Shown here: positions 43,562-51,295 of the stretch, one piece after another
Numbering within the stretch: the first letter of the stretch is position 1
Layout: each line of letters begins with the position of its first letter
Origin: Acidimicrobiales bacterium
Lineage (GTDB): Bacteria > Actinomycetota > Acidimicrobiia > Acidimicrobiales > GCA-2861595
Direction of reading: 5' to 3'
NCBI GenBank assembly: GCA_036262515.1
Contig: DATAIT010000059.1
Span: 1 to 53,490, forward strand
Length of the DNA: 53,490 nucleotides
Notes under the pieces: model-generated
What the model was told of the DNA's origin: nothing
What the model saw: the letters and a program-made list of their open reading frames with translations, nothing else
Databases searched by the model: none
Position numbers and translations under genes: made by a program

Positions 43562-44137
43562 TCAGGCGGCCCCGGGTTCGTCGGGCACGTCGGGGAGCCC
43601 TTCCGACATGGCCTCCACGAGCTCCTGGAGCAGCATGGAGAGGTAGCGGTACAGATTCAGGGCCTGGCCCCGCTCGTCGCCGGCGCCGCCCGCGCCCGCC
43701 CCGGCTCCATCCGGGTCATCCGGGTCGCCGGAGTCGTCGGGGTCGTCGTACCCATCGAGCTGGTGGAGCTCGTCGTCGACGTCCTCGCCCACGTCGAGCT
43801 GCGTCCCCAGCACCAGCCGGAGGCTGTTCAGCGCCGACAGCCATCCCTCGGCCTGCTCCGGGCTCAGGCGGGTGGCGCCGGCCGACTCGCTCATGACGGC
43901 CAGGGCGGCCAGCTGCCGCCGACGCAGGTCGTCGCCCATGTAGTGCCGGTACTCGGCCTCGTGGTCCGCGTCCTCGGTGTAGGCGGGCGGGGCCAGCCGG
44001 ACGAGGGCGGGCTGGTCCGGAGACTCCCGGAGCACCTCAGCCAGCTGTCCGGGGAGCGACTGGAGCACCTCGCGTTCGTTCGCGCTGATGTCGAGCGCCA
44101 GGTCGCCGTCGGGCAGGCGCGTGAAGACCCACCCCAT
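43562..44137 (-). CDS. DUF2017-family protein
   Basis: A 191-residue protein beginning MGWVFTRLPDGDLALDISAN. It is mostly helical with an acidic, low-complexity middle (DDPDDSGDPDDPDGAGAG) and a C-terminal helix YRYLSMLLQELVEAM. It is the conserved neighbour of clpS in actinobacteria and starts 10 bases after the clpS stop, so they are probably cotranscribed. The function is not established; a role with the ClpS/ClpCP adaptor is possible from context only. Confidence 0.8.
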   Translation of the reverse strand: MGWVFTRLPDGDLALDISANEREVLQSLPGQLAEVLRESPDQPALVRLAPPAYTEDADHEAEYRHYMGDDLRRRQLAALAVMSESAGATRLSPEQAEGWLSALNSLRLVLGTQLDVGEDVDDELHQLDGYDDPDDSGDPDDPDGAGAGAGGAGDERGQALNLYRYLSMLLQELVEAMSEGLPDVPDEPGAA

Positions 44138-44147
44138 CAGACGGCCA

Positions 44148-44450
44148 TCAGACGTCGTGCTCCATGGTGGCCCACAGGCCGTGCTCATGGAGGCGGAACA
44201 CGTCCATCTCGGCCCGTTCCCGAGGCCCGCTGGAAACCACCGCCCGGCCCTTCTGGTGCACGTCGAGCATCAGCTTGGTGGCCTTCTCCCGTGAGTAGCC
44301 GAACAGCTTCTGGAACACGAAGGTGACGTACGACATCAGGTTGATCGGGTCGTTCCACACGATCACGACCCAGGGTCGGTCGGGTTCGGCGACATCGTCG
44401 GATGTCGGTTCCTTGATCTCGGCGGGCGCGAGCGTGGACACCGCCCTCAT
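44148..44450 (-). CDS. clpS: ClpS adaptor protein
   Basis: A 100-residue N-end-rule adaptor for the Clp protease: [20 protein letters not shown], then [20 protein letters not shown] and [25 protein letters not shown] with the following Met and the HxKG-type (VHQKGR) region are the substrate-binding elements. ATG 44450 follows GGGGGAGA. Transcribed ahead of the DUF2017 gene. Confidence 0.93.
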   Translation of the reverse strand: MRAVSTLAPAEIKEPTSDDVAEPDRPWVVIVWNDPINLMSYVTFVFQKLFGYSREKATKLMLDVHQKGRAVVSSGPRERAEMDVFRLHEHGLWATMEHDV

Positions 44451-44469
44451 TCTCCCCCAGCAGGGGCTC

Positions 44470-45405
44470 TCAGGTACCCACCAGCTGCCGGCGCCGCCCG
44501 ATCTGCTCGTCGCCCGTGCCGCCGGCACGCTCGCGCTCCTCCAGCCCGAGGAGGAACCACAGGGCGGCGGCCCAGACCGTGACGGCCCCGGCGATGTGGA
44601 TGCCCACCAGCAGGACGGGCACACCGGTGAAGTACTGGACGTACCCAACCGTCCCCTGGGCCAGCAGCACACCGAGGAGCACGGCGCCGCGCCGGCGCAC
44701 GGCGGGCGGAGCCTCGGTCCGACGCAGCACGACGAGCGTGGCGATCACCTCGGCGAGGAGGAGCACGACCGTCATGCCGTGGATCTGGGCGGCCCGGTGC
44801 AGGGAGACGTCGAATCGGCGGGCCATCTCGTCGCCACCGTGGGGACCGGCGCCGGTGACGACCGTGCCCAGGAAGACGACCAGGGCCGTGGTCGCCGTGA
44901 TCAGGCGGCCGAGCCACAGGACCTCGGAGGTGACCAGGGGACGTACCTGCCCGCGGTCGGGCTGGCCGGCCCGCCAGTGCAGGACCACGGCATTGGCCAG
45001 CATCACGATCGACAGGATGAAGTGGGCCATCACGAACTTGGGGTCGAGGTCGTACTTCACGGTGAACTTGCCGAGCACGATCTGGGCGACGACGCCGCCC
45101 ACCAGCCCGAGAGAGAGCCCGACCAGATCCCTGCGGCGGGGCGAGCGCCGCAGCGACCCGAGCACGGCCAGGATGATGGCGACGGACACCAGGCCGGTCA
45201 CGCAGCGGTTCACGAACTCCACCATGGGCTGGAACTCGAGAGGCGCCACCAGACGCCCCTGCTCGCAGTTCGGCCAGTCCGGGCACCCGAGCCCCGATCC
45301 CGTGAGGCGGACGGCGCCGCCGGTCACCATGATGAAGCCGAGGGCGGCCGTGGCGAGGAGCGTCACCCGCCGGTAGGCGTCCGGTGTGACCGTGCGGCGT
45401 GCCAT
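44470..45405 (-). CDS. ctaA: Heme A synthase
   Basis: A 311-residue membrane protein of eight helices converting heme O to heme A. It has [20 protein letters not shown] (Cys pair in the first loop), a helix with [54 protein letters not shown] and [16 protein letters not shown] with heme-ligating histidines. ATG 45405 begins [13 protein letters not shown]. Divergent from ctaB, with which it forms the heme A pathway needed by the oxidase downstream. Confidence 0.94.
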   Translation of the reverse strand: MARRTVTPDAYRRVTLLATAALGFIMVTGGAVRLTGSGLGCPDWPNCEQGRLVAPLEFQPMVEFVNRCVTGLVSVAIILAVLGSLRRSPRRRDLVGLSLGLVGGVVAQIVLGKFTVKYDLDPKFVMAHFILSIVMLANAVVLHWRAGQPDRGQVRPLVTSEVLWLGRLITATTALVVFLGTVVTGAGPHGGDEMARRFDVSLHRAAQIHGMTVVLLLAEVIATLVVLRRTEAPPAVRRRGAVLLGVLLAQGTVGYVQYFTGVPVLLVGIHIAGAVTVWAAALWFLLGLEERERAGGTGDEQIGRRRQLVGT

Positions 45406-45466
45406 CGGTCCCGATGGTAGGGATGCCTCCCGAGGCTCGGCCAAACGCCCTGCGTGAGGGCAGCTT

Positions 45467-45495
45467 TTGTCGTCCGATGCGGGCAGCCGTAATGT
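45467..45495 (+). promoter_or_regulatory. ctaB promoter, probably leaderless
   Basis: TTGTCG (45467-45472), a 17-base spacer, then TAATGT (45490-45495). The ATG of ctaB is only 8 bases past the -10 box, so transcription would start at or next to the ATG. No Shine-Dalgarno is present, consistent with a leaderless mRNA. Confidence 0.6.
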
Positions 45496-45503
45496 GCCAC
45501 CCG

Positions 45504-46400
45504 ATGGCAGTGACCGCCGCTTCGGTTCGATCGCGATCGCGCGTCTCGGCGTACGTGGCGCTCACCAAGCCCCGCATCATCGAGCTGCTCCTCGTCACCA
45601 CCGTCCCCACCATGGTGGTGGCCGCGCGCGGCCTTCCGTCCGGGTGGCTGGTGCTCGCCACCCTGGCCGGGGGCACGATGGCGGCGGGTGGGGCGAACGC
45701 CATCAACATGTACGTCGACCGGGACATCGACCGGATCATGAAGCGCACGCGCAACCGCCCGCTCGTGACGGGCGAGATCGAGCCGGTCAACGCCCTCGCC
45801 TTCGCGGTCGGCCTCGAGATCGCCGCCTTCGCCCTGCTGTGGACGACGGTCAACCCCATCAGCGCCGTGCTGGCCGTGAGCGCGACCCTGTTCTACGTCT
45901 TCGTCTACACGCTCTGGCTGAAGCGCACCTCGCCGAGCAACATCGTCATCGGCGGGGCGGCCGGTGCGGTTCCCGTGCTGGTGGGCTGGTCGGCGGTCAC
46001 CGGCGGCCTCGGTCTCGCGCCCGTCGTGTTGTTCGCCCTGATCTTCGTGTGGACCCCGCCGCACTTCTGGGCACTCGCCATCCGGTACCGCGACGACTAC
46101 GCGGCGGCCGAGGTCCCCATGCTCCCGGCGGTGGCGTCCCTCGACGAGACATGCCGCCAGATCGAGCGCTACACCGTCGCCGTCGTCGCCGTATCCCTCC
46201 TGCTGGGCCCCGTCGCCCACCTCGGCGACCTCTACGCCGTCGCCGCCGCCGTCCTCGGCGCGGTCTTCCTCGGGAGGGCCGTGCAGTTGCGGCGGGACCC
46301 CTCCGCCAAGCGGGCCATGCAGCTGTTCACCTGGTCGATCACCTACGTGACCCTGCTGTTCTCGGCCATGGCCCTGGACCAGCTCCTGCGATCTCTTTGA
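45504..46400 (+). CDS. ctaB: Protoheme IX farnesyltransferase (heme O synthase)
   Basis: A 298-residue UbiA-type membrane prenyltransferase. It has [40 protein letters not shown] (N-x3-D-x3-D type metal motif) and [23 protein letters not shown] and [17 protein letters not shown] 45504 fits both the family N-terminus and the promoter spacing. It supplies heme O to CtaA and precedes the oxidase-like module by 18 bases. Confidence 0.94.
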   Translation: MAVTAASVRSRSRVSAYVALTKPRIIELLLVTTVPTMVVAARGLPSGWLVLATLAGGTMAAGGANAINMYVDRDIDRIMKRTRNRPLVTGEIEPVNALAFAVGLEIAAFALLWTTVNPISAVLAVSATLFYVFVYTLWLKRTSPSNIVIGGAAGAVPVLVGWSAVTGGLGLAPVVLFALIFVWTPPHFWALAIRYRDDYAAAEVPMLPAVASLDETCRQIERYTVAVVAVSLLLGPVAHLGDLYAVAAAVLGAVFLGRAVQLRRDPSAKRAMQLFTWSITYVTLLFSAMALDQLLRSL

Positions 46401-46418
46401 CCACACCTTGAGCGCACC

Positions 46419-48050
46419 ATGACCATCACCGAGACACGACCCGACGCGCCAGCGCCTGTCGACGCCCCGCCTCCCGCCGGGAGCGAGGGGTTCGCGGCAA
46501 CGGCCGACCACAAGCTGCTCGGGCTGCTGTTCCTCGGCGGCGCCCTCCTCTTCTTCATCGTGGGCGGCGTTGTCGGCATGGTGCTGCGGGGCGAGCTGGC
46601 CGACGAAGGCGTCTCGATCATCGGCGGCAGCTACAACCGACTGTTCTCCCTGCACGCGACGGTGACGGCGCTGCTCTTCCTGCCGCCGGCGTGGATCGGG
46701 TTGGCCACCTACGTGGTGCCGCTCCAGATCGGGTCGGGCCGCTTGGCCCTCCCACGGCTCCACGCCTTCGCGGCGTGGCTGTTCCTGCTCGGCGGCGCCC
46801 TGATGGTGGCCGGATACATCCTCGGACCGCCCGTCGGTCTGGGCCTCGCCAACTCGGTACCCACGGCGGCGCCCGCCCACGGCGCCAACAACGCCAACGC
46901 CCTCGTCATCGTGGCCATGGCGATGGTGGCGACGGCCACGGTGCTGGCGGCCGTCGACCTCGCCGTCACCGTCCTGAAGCTGCGCACCCCGGGCCTCACG
47001 CTTCGCCGGCTGCCCATGTTCTCGTGGGCCACGCTCGTATCCAGTCTGGTCACGGTGCTGTCCACCCCGGTGTTCATCGGAGGCCTCGTCCTGCTCTACC
47101 TGGACCAGCGCTTCGGAGGGACGTTCTTCGCTCCCGGGAACGTCGCCGGCCGCACCGTGTGGCAGCACAGTCTGTGGCTGTTCGGGCGCCCGGAGATCTA
47201 CCTGCTCGTCCTGCCCGGGCTCGGCGCCGCGTCCGACATCGTGGCCACACACTGCCGCCGGCCGCTCGTGAGCCTGGCCGCCGCCCGCACCGCCATCGCC
47301 ATGTTCGGCGTCCTGTCGTTCGGATCGTGGGCGGCCGGCACCAAGGTCGCCGACGCCCTCGTGCTCCCCACCTACACCCCGCTCACCACGCTCGTGCTCG
47401 TCCCTCTGGCCATCGTCACGCTCGTCTGGTTCGCCACGCTGGCCAAGGGTCGCCCGCAACCCCACCCGAGCGTCCTTTTCGTGATCGGCGCCGTGCTCCT
47501 CGTCGCGGTCGGTGCGCTCCATGCACTCGCCGCCGCGGCGGCCGAGGTGCACGGGAGGGCATGGACCACGGGCCACCTCCACACCGTCGTCTTCGGCAGC
47601 CCGACGCTGCTCCTGGCCGGGGCGGTCTACCACTGGGCGCCCAAGCTGTTCGGTCGCGAGCTCTCGGCCGGCATGGGGCGCCTCGCTGCTCTCGGGCTGT
47701 TCGGTGGCTTCTTCCTCATGGGACTCGGGAGCTACCTCCTCGGCTATGACGGCGGCCCCGCCCACGTGAAGGACTTCTCCTTCAGCGCCAGCGCCACCAC
47801 GTACAGCCTGTTGGCGGCGGTGGGTGGCGTCGTCGTGCTGCTCGGGGCCTTGGCCATGCTCGCCGACGTGATGGTGGCGGGCGCCGGTCGCAGTGTGGCG
47901 TCGGGTCCGGACGATCCCTACGAAGGACTCACCCTCGAGTGGGCCACGCCGTCTCCACCGCCCCCGGGCGGCGCCGACAGCGTTCCCGAGGTCCGTTCCG
48001 CGTATCCCCTTCTCGACCTGCGCTCGACCGCCGAGGCGCCCCGTGGCTGA
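46419..48050 (+). CDS. Heme-copper oxidase subunit I-like protein lacking CuB ligands
   Basis: A 543-residue, ~12-helix homologue of cytochrome oxidase subunit I. Low-spin heme ligands are kept: His 79 (LFSLHATVTALLF) and His 388; His 386 matches the high-spin heme ligand (TTGHLHTVVFG, usual HFHYVLFG). In helix VI the CuB/Tyr motif reads LFGRPEIY: Arg 257 replaces the CuB His, though Tyr 261 remains. In helix VII the usual W-x-H-H is W-A-A-G (304-307), so both remaining CuB histidines are gone. The K-channel Lys region is also altered (VPLAIVTLVW versus VPTGVKIFNW). It therefore cannot bind CuB in the normal way. The canonical copy in this window (51296) keeps all ligands. It lies directly after ctaB and overlaps the next gene by 8 bases. 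Confidence 0.88.
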   Translation: MTITETRPDAPAPVDAPPPAGSEGFAATADHKLLGLLFLGGALLFFIVGGVVGMVLRGELADEGVSIIGGSYNRLFSLHATVTALLFLPPAWIGLATYVVPLQIGSGRLALPRLHAFAAWLFLLGGALMVAGYILGPPVGLGLANSVPTAAPAHGANNANALVIVAMAMVATATVLAAVDLAVTVLKLRTPGLTLRRLPMFSWATLVSSLVTVLSTPVFIGGLVLLYLDQRFGGTFFAPGNVAGRTVWQHSLWLFGRPEIYLLVLPGLGAASDIVATHCRRPLVSLAAARTAIAMFGVLSFGSWAAGTKVADALVLPTYTPLTTLVLVPLAIVTLVWFATLAKGRPQPHPSVLFVIGAVLLVAVGALHALAAAAAEVHGRAWTTGHLHTVVFGSPTLLLAGAVYHWAPKLFGRELSAGMGRLAALGLFGGFFLMGLGSYLLGYDGGPAHVKDFSFSASATTYSLLAAVGGVVVLLGALAMLADVMVAGAGRSVASGPDDPYEGLTLEWATPSPPPPGGADSVPEVRSAYPLLDLRSTAEAPRG

Positions 48051-48627
48051 TCCCACCCTGGCCCTGCCCCCGGCCGGAGGGACCAGGCCTCGCGGCGTGG
48101 TGACGCAGGCGATGCTCTTCGTCGCCGTCGGGGGCACGATGCTGTTCGGCGCGCTCCTGGCCGCCTACCTGCACATGCGCCGTCTGGCCCACCCCTTCCC
48201 TGCGAAGGGCGCCGACATCGACGAGTACTGGGGCAACGTCATGGCCGGCACCATGCTGATGTCGGCCTTCACGGTCGAGTGGGGATGTTCCGCGCTCCGC
48301 CGGGGTGAGCGCAAGCAGGCGCTCGCCGGCTTCGGGCTCACGGTGGCGCTCGGCCTCGCGTTCTTGAACCTTCTCTCCTTCTCGTCGGGCCACGTCCCGT
48401 TCGACGCCGTCACCAATCCCTACGGACTGGTCGTCACCGCCCTGGCCATGGTGCTCGGGATCGTCGTCGGGATCGGCGTCGGGTTGACCTCGCTCACCCT
48501 GTTCCGAGTCGCCGGGCGCCAGCTCCTCGAACCAGATGCCGAGCAGCCCCGCGCCACCGCCATCTACTGGCACTTCGCCGTCGCCGCGTCCATGGCCGTG
48601 TGGTACACGGTCATCGTGCTCAAGTAG
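48043..48627 (+). CDS. Oxidase subunit III-like membrane protein
   Basis: A 194-residue protein with about five membrane helices. The helix AMLFVAVGGTMLFGALLAAY and the C-terminal IYWHFAVAASMAVWYTVIVL match the YWHF-x(n)-W end of cytochrome oxidase subunit III (CtaE). It is compact compared with normal CtaE. GTG 48043 overlaps the CuB-less subunit I gene, so the two products are probably made as a pair. Confidence 0.8.
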   Translation: MADPTLALPPAGGTRPRGVVTQAMLFVAVGGTMLFGALLAAYLHMRRLAHPFPAKGADIDEYWGNVMAGTMLMSAFTVEWGCSALRRGERKQALAGFGLTVALGLAFLNLLSFSSGHVPFDAVTNPYGLVVTALAMVLGIVVGIGVGLTSLTLFRVAGRQLLEPDAEQPRATAIYWHFAVAASMAVWYTVIVLK

Positions 48628-48633
48628 GCGACG

Positions 48634-49635
48634 ATGCTCTCCCCCGTCTCGCGGTTCCTGCTGGCCGTCAGCCTCACCGCAGCCGCCACCGGCATCCTCT
48701 ACCAGTCCGTGGTCGACGAGCGGGCGGGAACCGCGCTGCTGCTCACGCTGGCTGTGGCCGCCCTCCTGGCCACCATCGCCACCGCAGGCGGCTCCGTGCC
48801 CGACGACGCCCCGTTCGTCCCGTCCGACGCCCCGCCGCCGGAGCGACGGGCCACCACCACCGGAAGCCCGCCACGCGGCAGCGCCTGGCCAGGTGGAGCG
48901 GCCCTGGCGGTGGCGGTGCTCGGGACGACGGCGGCCGCAGGAGGCCCCGTGGTGCTGGTCGGCGTGGCCGCCGTCCTCGTCGCCGCCTTCGGCTGGTTCG
49001 GCAAGGTGTGGAGCGAGGACCCGTCGTGGACCCCCCGCCTGCACGAGCGGATCAGCATGCGCCTGCTGGTTCCCCTCGGCCTTCCGGTGCTGATGTTCGC
49101 GCTGGCCGCGACCATCGCCATCAGCCTCTCGCGCATCCTGCTGGCGGTCGACAAGGACGCCTCGGTGGCTATCGCCTTCGCCGCCGCCCTCACCATCCTC
49201 GGGGCGTGCAGCTGGGTGGCCACCCGTCCGAGGGTCACGTCCTCGGCGGTCTTCGCACTCGTCGCCATCGCAGTGGTGGCCATGGCGGGCGCCGGCATCA
49301 CCGGCGTCGCCGCCGGAGAACGCGAGTTCCATCCGCACGAGGGACACGGCGAGGCTGTCCACCTGCGTGCCAAGAACGTGAAGTACAGCCTCGACAAGAT
49401 CACCGTGAAGGCGGGCGAGAAGGTGACCGTCGACTTCCACAACGGCGACACCGACGTGTACCACAACATGGCCGTGTACGAGGGCGACGGTCCCGACGCC
49501 GCGCCGGTGTTCAACGGCGAGGGGTTCCCCGGTGACGACGAGCGGGAATACACGTTCAAGGCACCGCCGGCCGGCGCGTACGTGTTCGTGTGCGACTTCC
49601 ACCCGAACATGAAGGGCACCCTGGTCGCCGAGTAG
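48634..49635 (+). CDS. Seven-helix membrane protein with C-terminal cupredoxin domain
   Basis: A 333-residue protein. The first ~225 residues hold about seven hydrophobic helices with short loops and no family I can name. Residues ~235-333 form a blue-copper domain with a full type 1 ligand set: His 277 (YHNMAVYEG), Cys 320, His 323 and Met 326 (FVCDFHPNMKGTL). The order places the cupredoxin outside the membrane. It starts 6 bases after the subunit III-like gene and could pass electrons to the CuB-less subunit I in place of a CuA subunit (inference). No CuA motif is present. Confidence 0.82.
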   Translation: MLSPVSRFLLAVSLTAAATGILYQSVVDERAGTALLLTLAVAALLATIATAGGSVPDDAPFVPSDAPPPERRATTTGSPPRGSAWPGGAALAVAVLGTTAAAGGPVVLVGVAAVLVAAFGWFGKVWSEDPSWTPRLHERISMRLLVPLGLPVLMFALAATIAISLSRILLAVDKDASVAIAFAAALTILGACSWVATRPRVTSSAVFALVAIAVVAMAGAGITGVAAGEREFHPHEGHGEAVHLRAKNVKYSLDKITVKAGEKVTVDFHNGDTDVYHNMAVYEGDGPDAAPVFNGEGFPGDDEREYTFKAPPAGAYVFVCDFHPNMKGTLVAE

Positions 49636-49637
49636 TG

Positions 49638-50231
49638 ATGGCAGCCACCACCGTCCCCCTCGCCCGGCGGTTTCCCGGCGCGCGTGTGCTTCGTCGTGCC
49701 GGCCGGCGCGGTCCGCGAACGTTCGTCGTCGTCGTCGCCGTCGCGGTTGCCGGCGCGGGAGTCGCCGGGTTGGTGACCCGGTCCGGCGGGGACGACGCCA
49801 TCGGTGCCCCGGCACCCACGTTCTCGCTGTCGGACGTGCGCTCGCCCGAGGCCACGGTGGTCCTGCCGACGGGGCGGCCCACGGTCGTGAACTTCTTCGC
49901 CGCCTGGTGCACACCGTGCCGGGCCGAGCTGCCGGTGCTCCAGGAGGCCGCCCGCCGCACGGAAGGCTCCGTGGCGTTCGTCGGTGTCGACGTGAACGAC
50001 TCCCGCTCCGCCGCCGCCGACCTGCTGGCCGGCACCGGCGTGAGCTATCCCGCCGGCTACGACCCCGACCGGTCGATCGCCGCGCGCTATCGCCTCCAGG
50101 GCATGCCGACGACCGTCTTCATCGGTGCCGACGGCCGGATCGACGCCGTGGCCAGAGGACGGCTGACGGCGGCCGACCTCGACCGCAGGCTCGACCGCCT
50201 CGAGGCCGCTTCCAGAGTTGGCACTCCGTGA
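49638..50231 (+). CDS. TlpA/ResA-like membrane-anchored thioredoxin
   Basis: A 197-residue protein. A membrane anchor (TFVVVVAVAVAGAGVAGLVT) precedes a thioredoxin fold with the active site FFAAWCTPCRAELPVL (Cys 91, Cys 94) and the cis-Pro loop LQGMPTTVFIGADG. Such proteins reduce apocytochrome c or CuA-site cysteines during oxidase assembly. The gene directly precedes ctaC, which has both sites, so a maturation role is likely. ATG 49638 is used; a GTG three bases earlier overlaps the previous stop. Confidence 0.9.
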   Translation: MAATTVPLARRFPGARVLRRAGRRGPRTFVVVVAVAVAGAGVAGLVTRSGGDDAIGAPAPTFSLSDVRSPEATVVLPTGRPTVVNFFAAWCTPCRAELPVLQEAARRTEGSVAFVGVDVNDSRSAAADLLAGTGVSYPAGYDPDRSIAARYRLQGMPTTVFIGADGRIDAVARGRLTAADLDRRLDRLEAASRVGTP

Positions 50232-50235
50232 GCCG

Positions 50236-51282
50236 ATGCGAAAGGGTGACACCGTGAGACGGCCCATCGTGCCGACGAAGTGGCGGAAGCTGGCTCTGCC
50301 GGCTGCGGCGCTGACCCTCGTCCTCACCAGCTGCGCCAACAGCTCGCTTCCCCAGGACGCCCTCGACCCCCAGGGACCGTTCTCCCGCAAGGTGCACAAC
50401 CTGGCGATGCCGGTGTTCGCCATCGCCGGCGTCGTGTTCGTCCTCGTCGAGGGGCTCCTCGTCTACGCCGTCATCCGGTTCCGGCGCCGCTCGGACGACG
50501 AGTCGCCGGTTCAGGTGCACGGCAACGTGAAGGCCGAGCTCGGCTGGACCATCGCCCCCGCCGTCGTCCTCGCGGGCGTCGGTATCTTCACGGTGGGCAC
50601 CGTCATCGACCTCGACCGCGTGCCGAAGGGCGACGACGTCCTCGCCGTCAACGTCACGGGTCACCAGTGGTGGTGGGAGTACAACTACCCCGACGAGCAC
50701 GTGGTGACGGCGAACGAGCTGCACATCCCCACCGGTACCGACGTCGCCATAACCCTTCGCTCCAAGGACGTCATCCACAGCTTCTGGCCGCCCAAGCTGG
50801 CGGGGAAGCTCGACGTCATCCCCAATCGTGAGAACCACATGGTGATCAACGCCGATCACGCCGGGGTCTACTACGGGCAGTGCGCCGAGTTCTGCGGCAT
50901 CTCCCACGCCAACATGCGCCTGCGCGTGGTGGCCCACACGCCGGCCGACTTCGCTCGGTGGGTGAAGGCCAATGCGGCGCCGCCCAGGGAGCCGTCCGAC
51001 GACGATCCCGACGCTGTCGCCGGCCAGGGTCTGTTCCGGGCCAAGGGATGCGCCAGTTGTCATTCCGTCAAGGGGTTCGCCGCCGGTGCCGTGGGCCCGG
51101 ACCTGACTCATCTCCAGCAGCGAAAGGTGTTCGCCGGCGCCCTCTTCGACCTCAACGAGAAGAACCTGCGCCGCTGGCTGCGTAACCCGCCCGGCGAGAA
51201 GCCGGGCTCGATCATGCCCAACTTGAACCTCACCGAGGAGGAGATCACCAGCTTGATCGCCTACCTCGACACCCTGAAGTGA
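50236..51282 (+). CDS. ctaC: Cytochrome c oxidase subunit II with fused cytochrome c
   Basis: A 348-residue caa3-type subunit II. It has a lipobox-like signal (LTLVLTSC, Cys 33) and two membrane helices (AIAGVVFVLVEGLLVYAVI; APAVVLAGVGIFTVGTVI). The CuA domain has VTGHQWWWEYNYP, His 181 and the full binuclear site Cys 216, Glu 218, Cys 220, His 224, Met 227 (GQCAEFCGISHANM). A C-terminal class I cytochrome c has CASCH (272-276) and distal Met 327. It feeds electrons from its own heme to CuA and on to CtaD. Confidence 0.96.
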   Translation: MRKGDTVRRPIVPTKWRKLALPAAALTLVLTSCANSSLPQDALDPQGPFSRKVHNLAMPVFAIAGVVFVLVEGLLVYAVIRFRRRSDDESPVQVHGNVKAELGWTIAPAVVLAGVGIFTVGTVIDLDRVPKGDDVLAVNVTGHQWWWEYNYPDEHVVTANELHIPTGTDVAITLRSKDVIHSFWPPKLAGKLDVIPNRENHMVINADHAGVYYGQCAEFCGISHANMRLRVVAHTPADFARWVKANAAPPREPSDDDPDAVAGQGLFRAKGCASCHSVKGFAAGAVGPDLTHLQQRKVFAGALFDLNEKNLRRWLRNPPGEKPGSIMPNLNLTEEEITSLIAYLDTLK

Positions 51283-51295
51283 CCGGAGAGCCTGG

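Noticed and set aside
45363..48137. 924-codon open frame opposite ctaB and the subunit I-like gene
   Set aside because: The product is charged low-complexity and covers several real genes; it is not coding.
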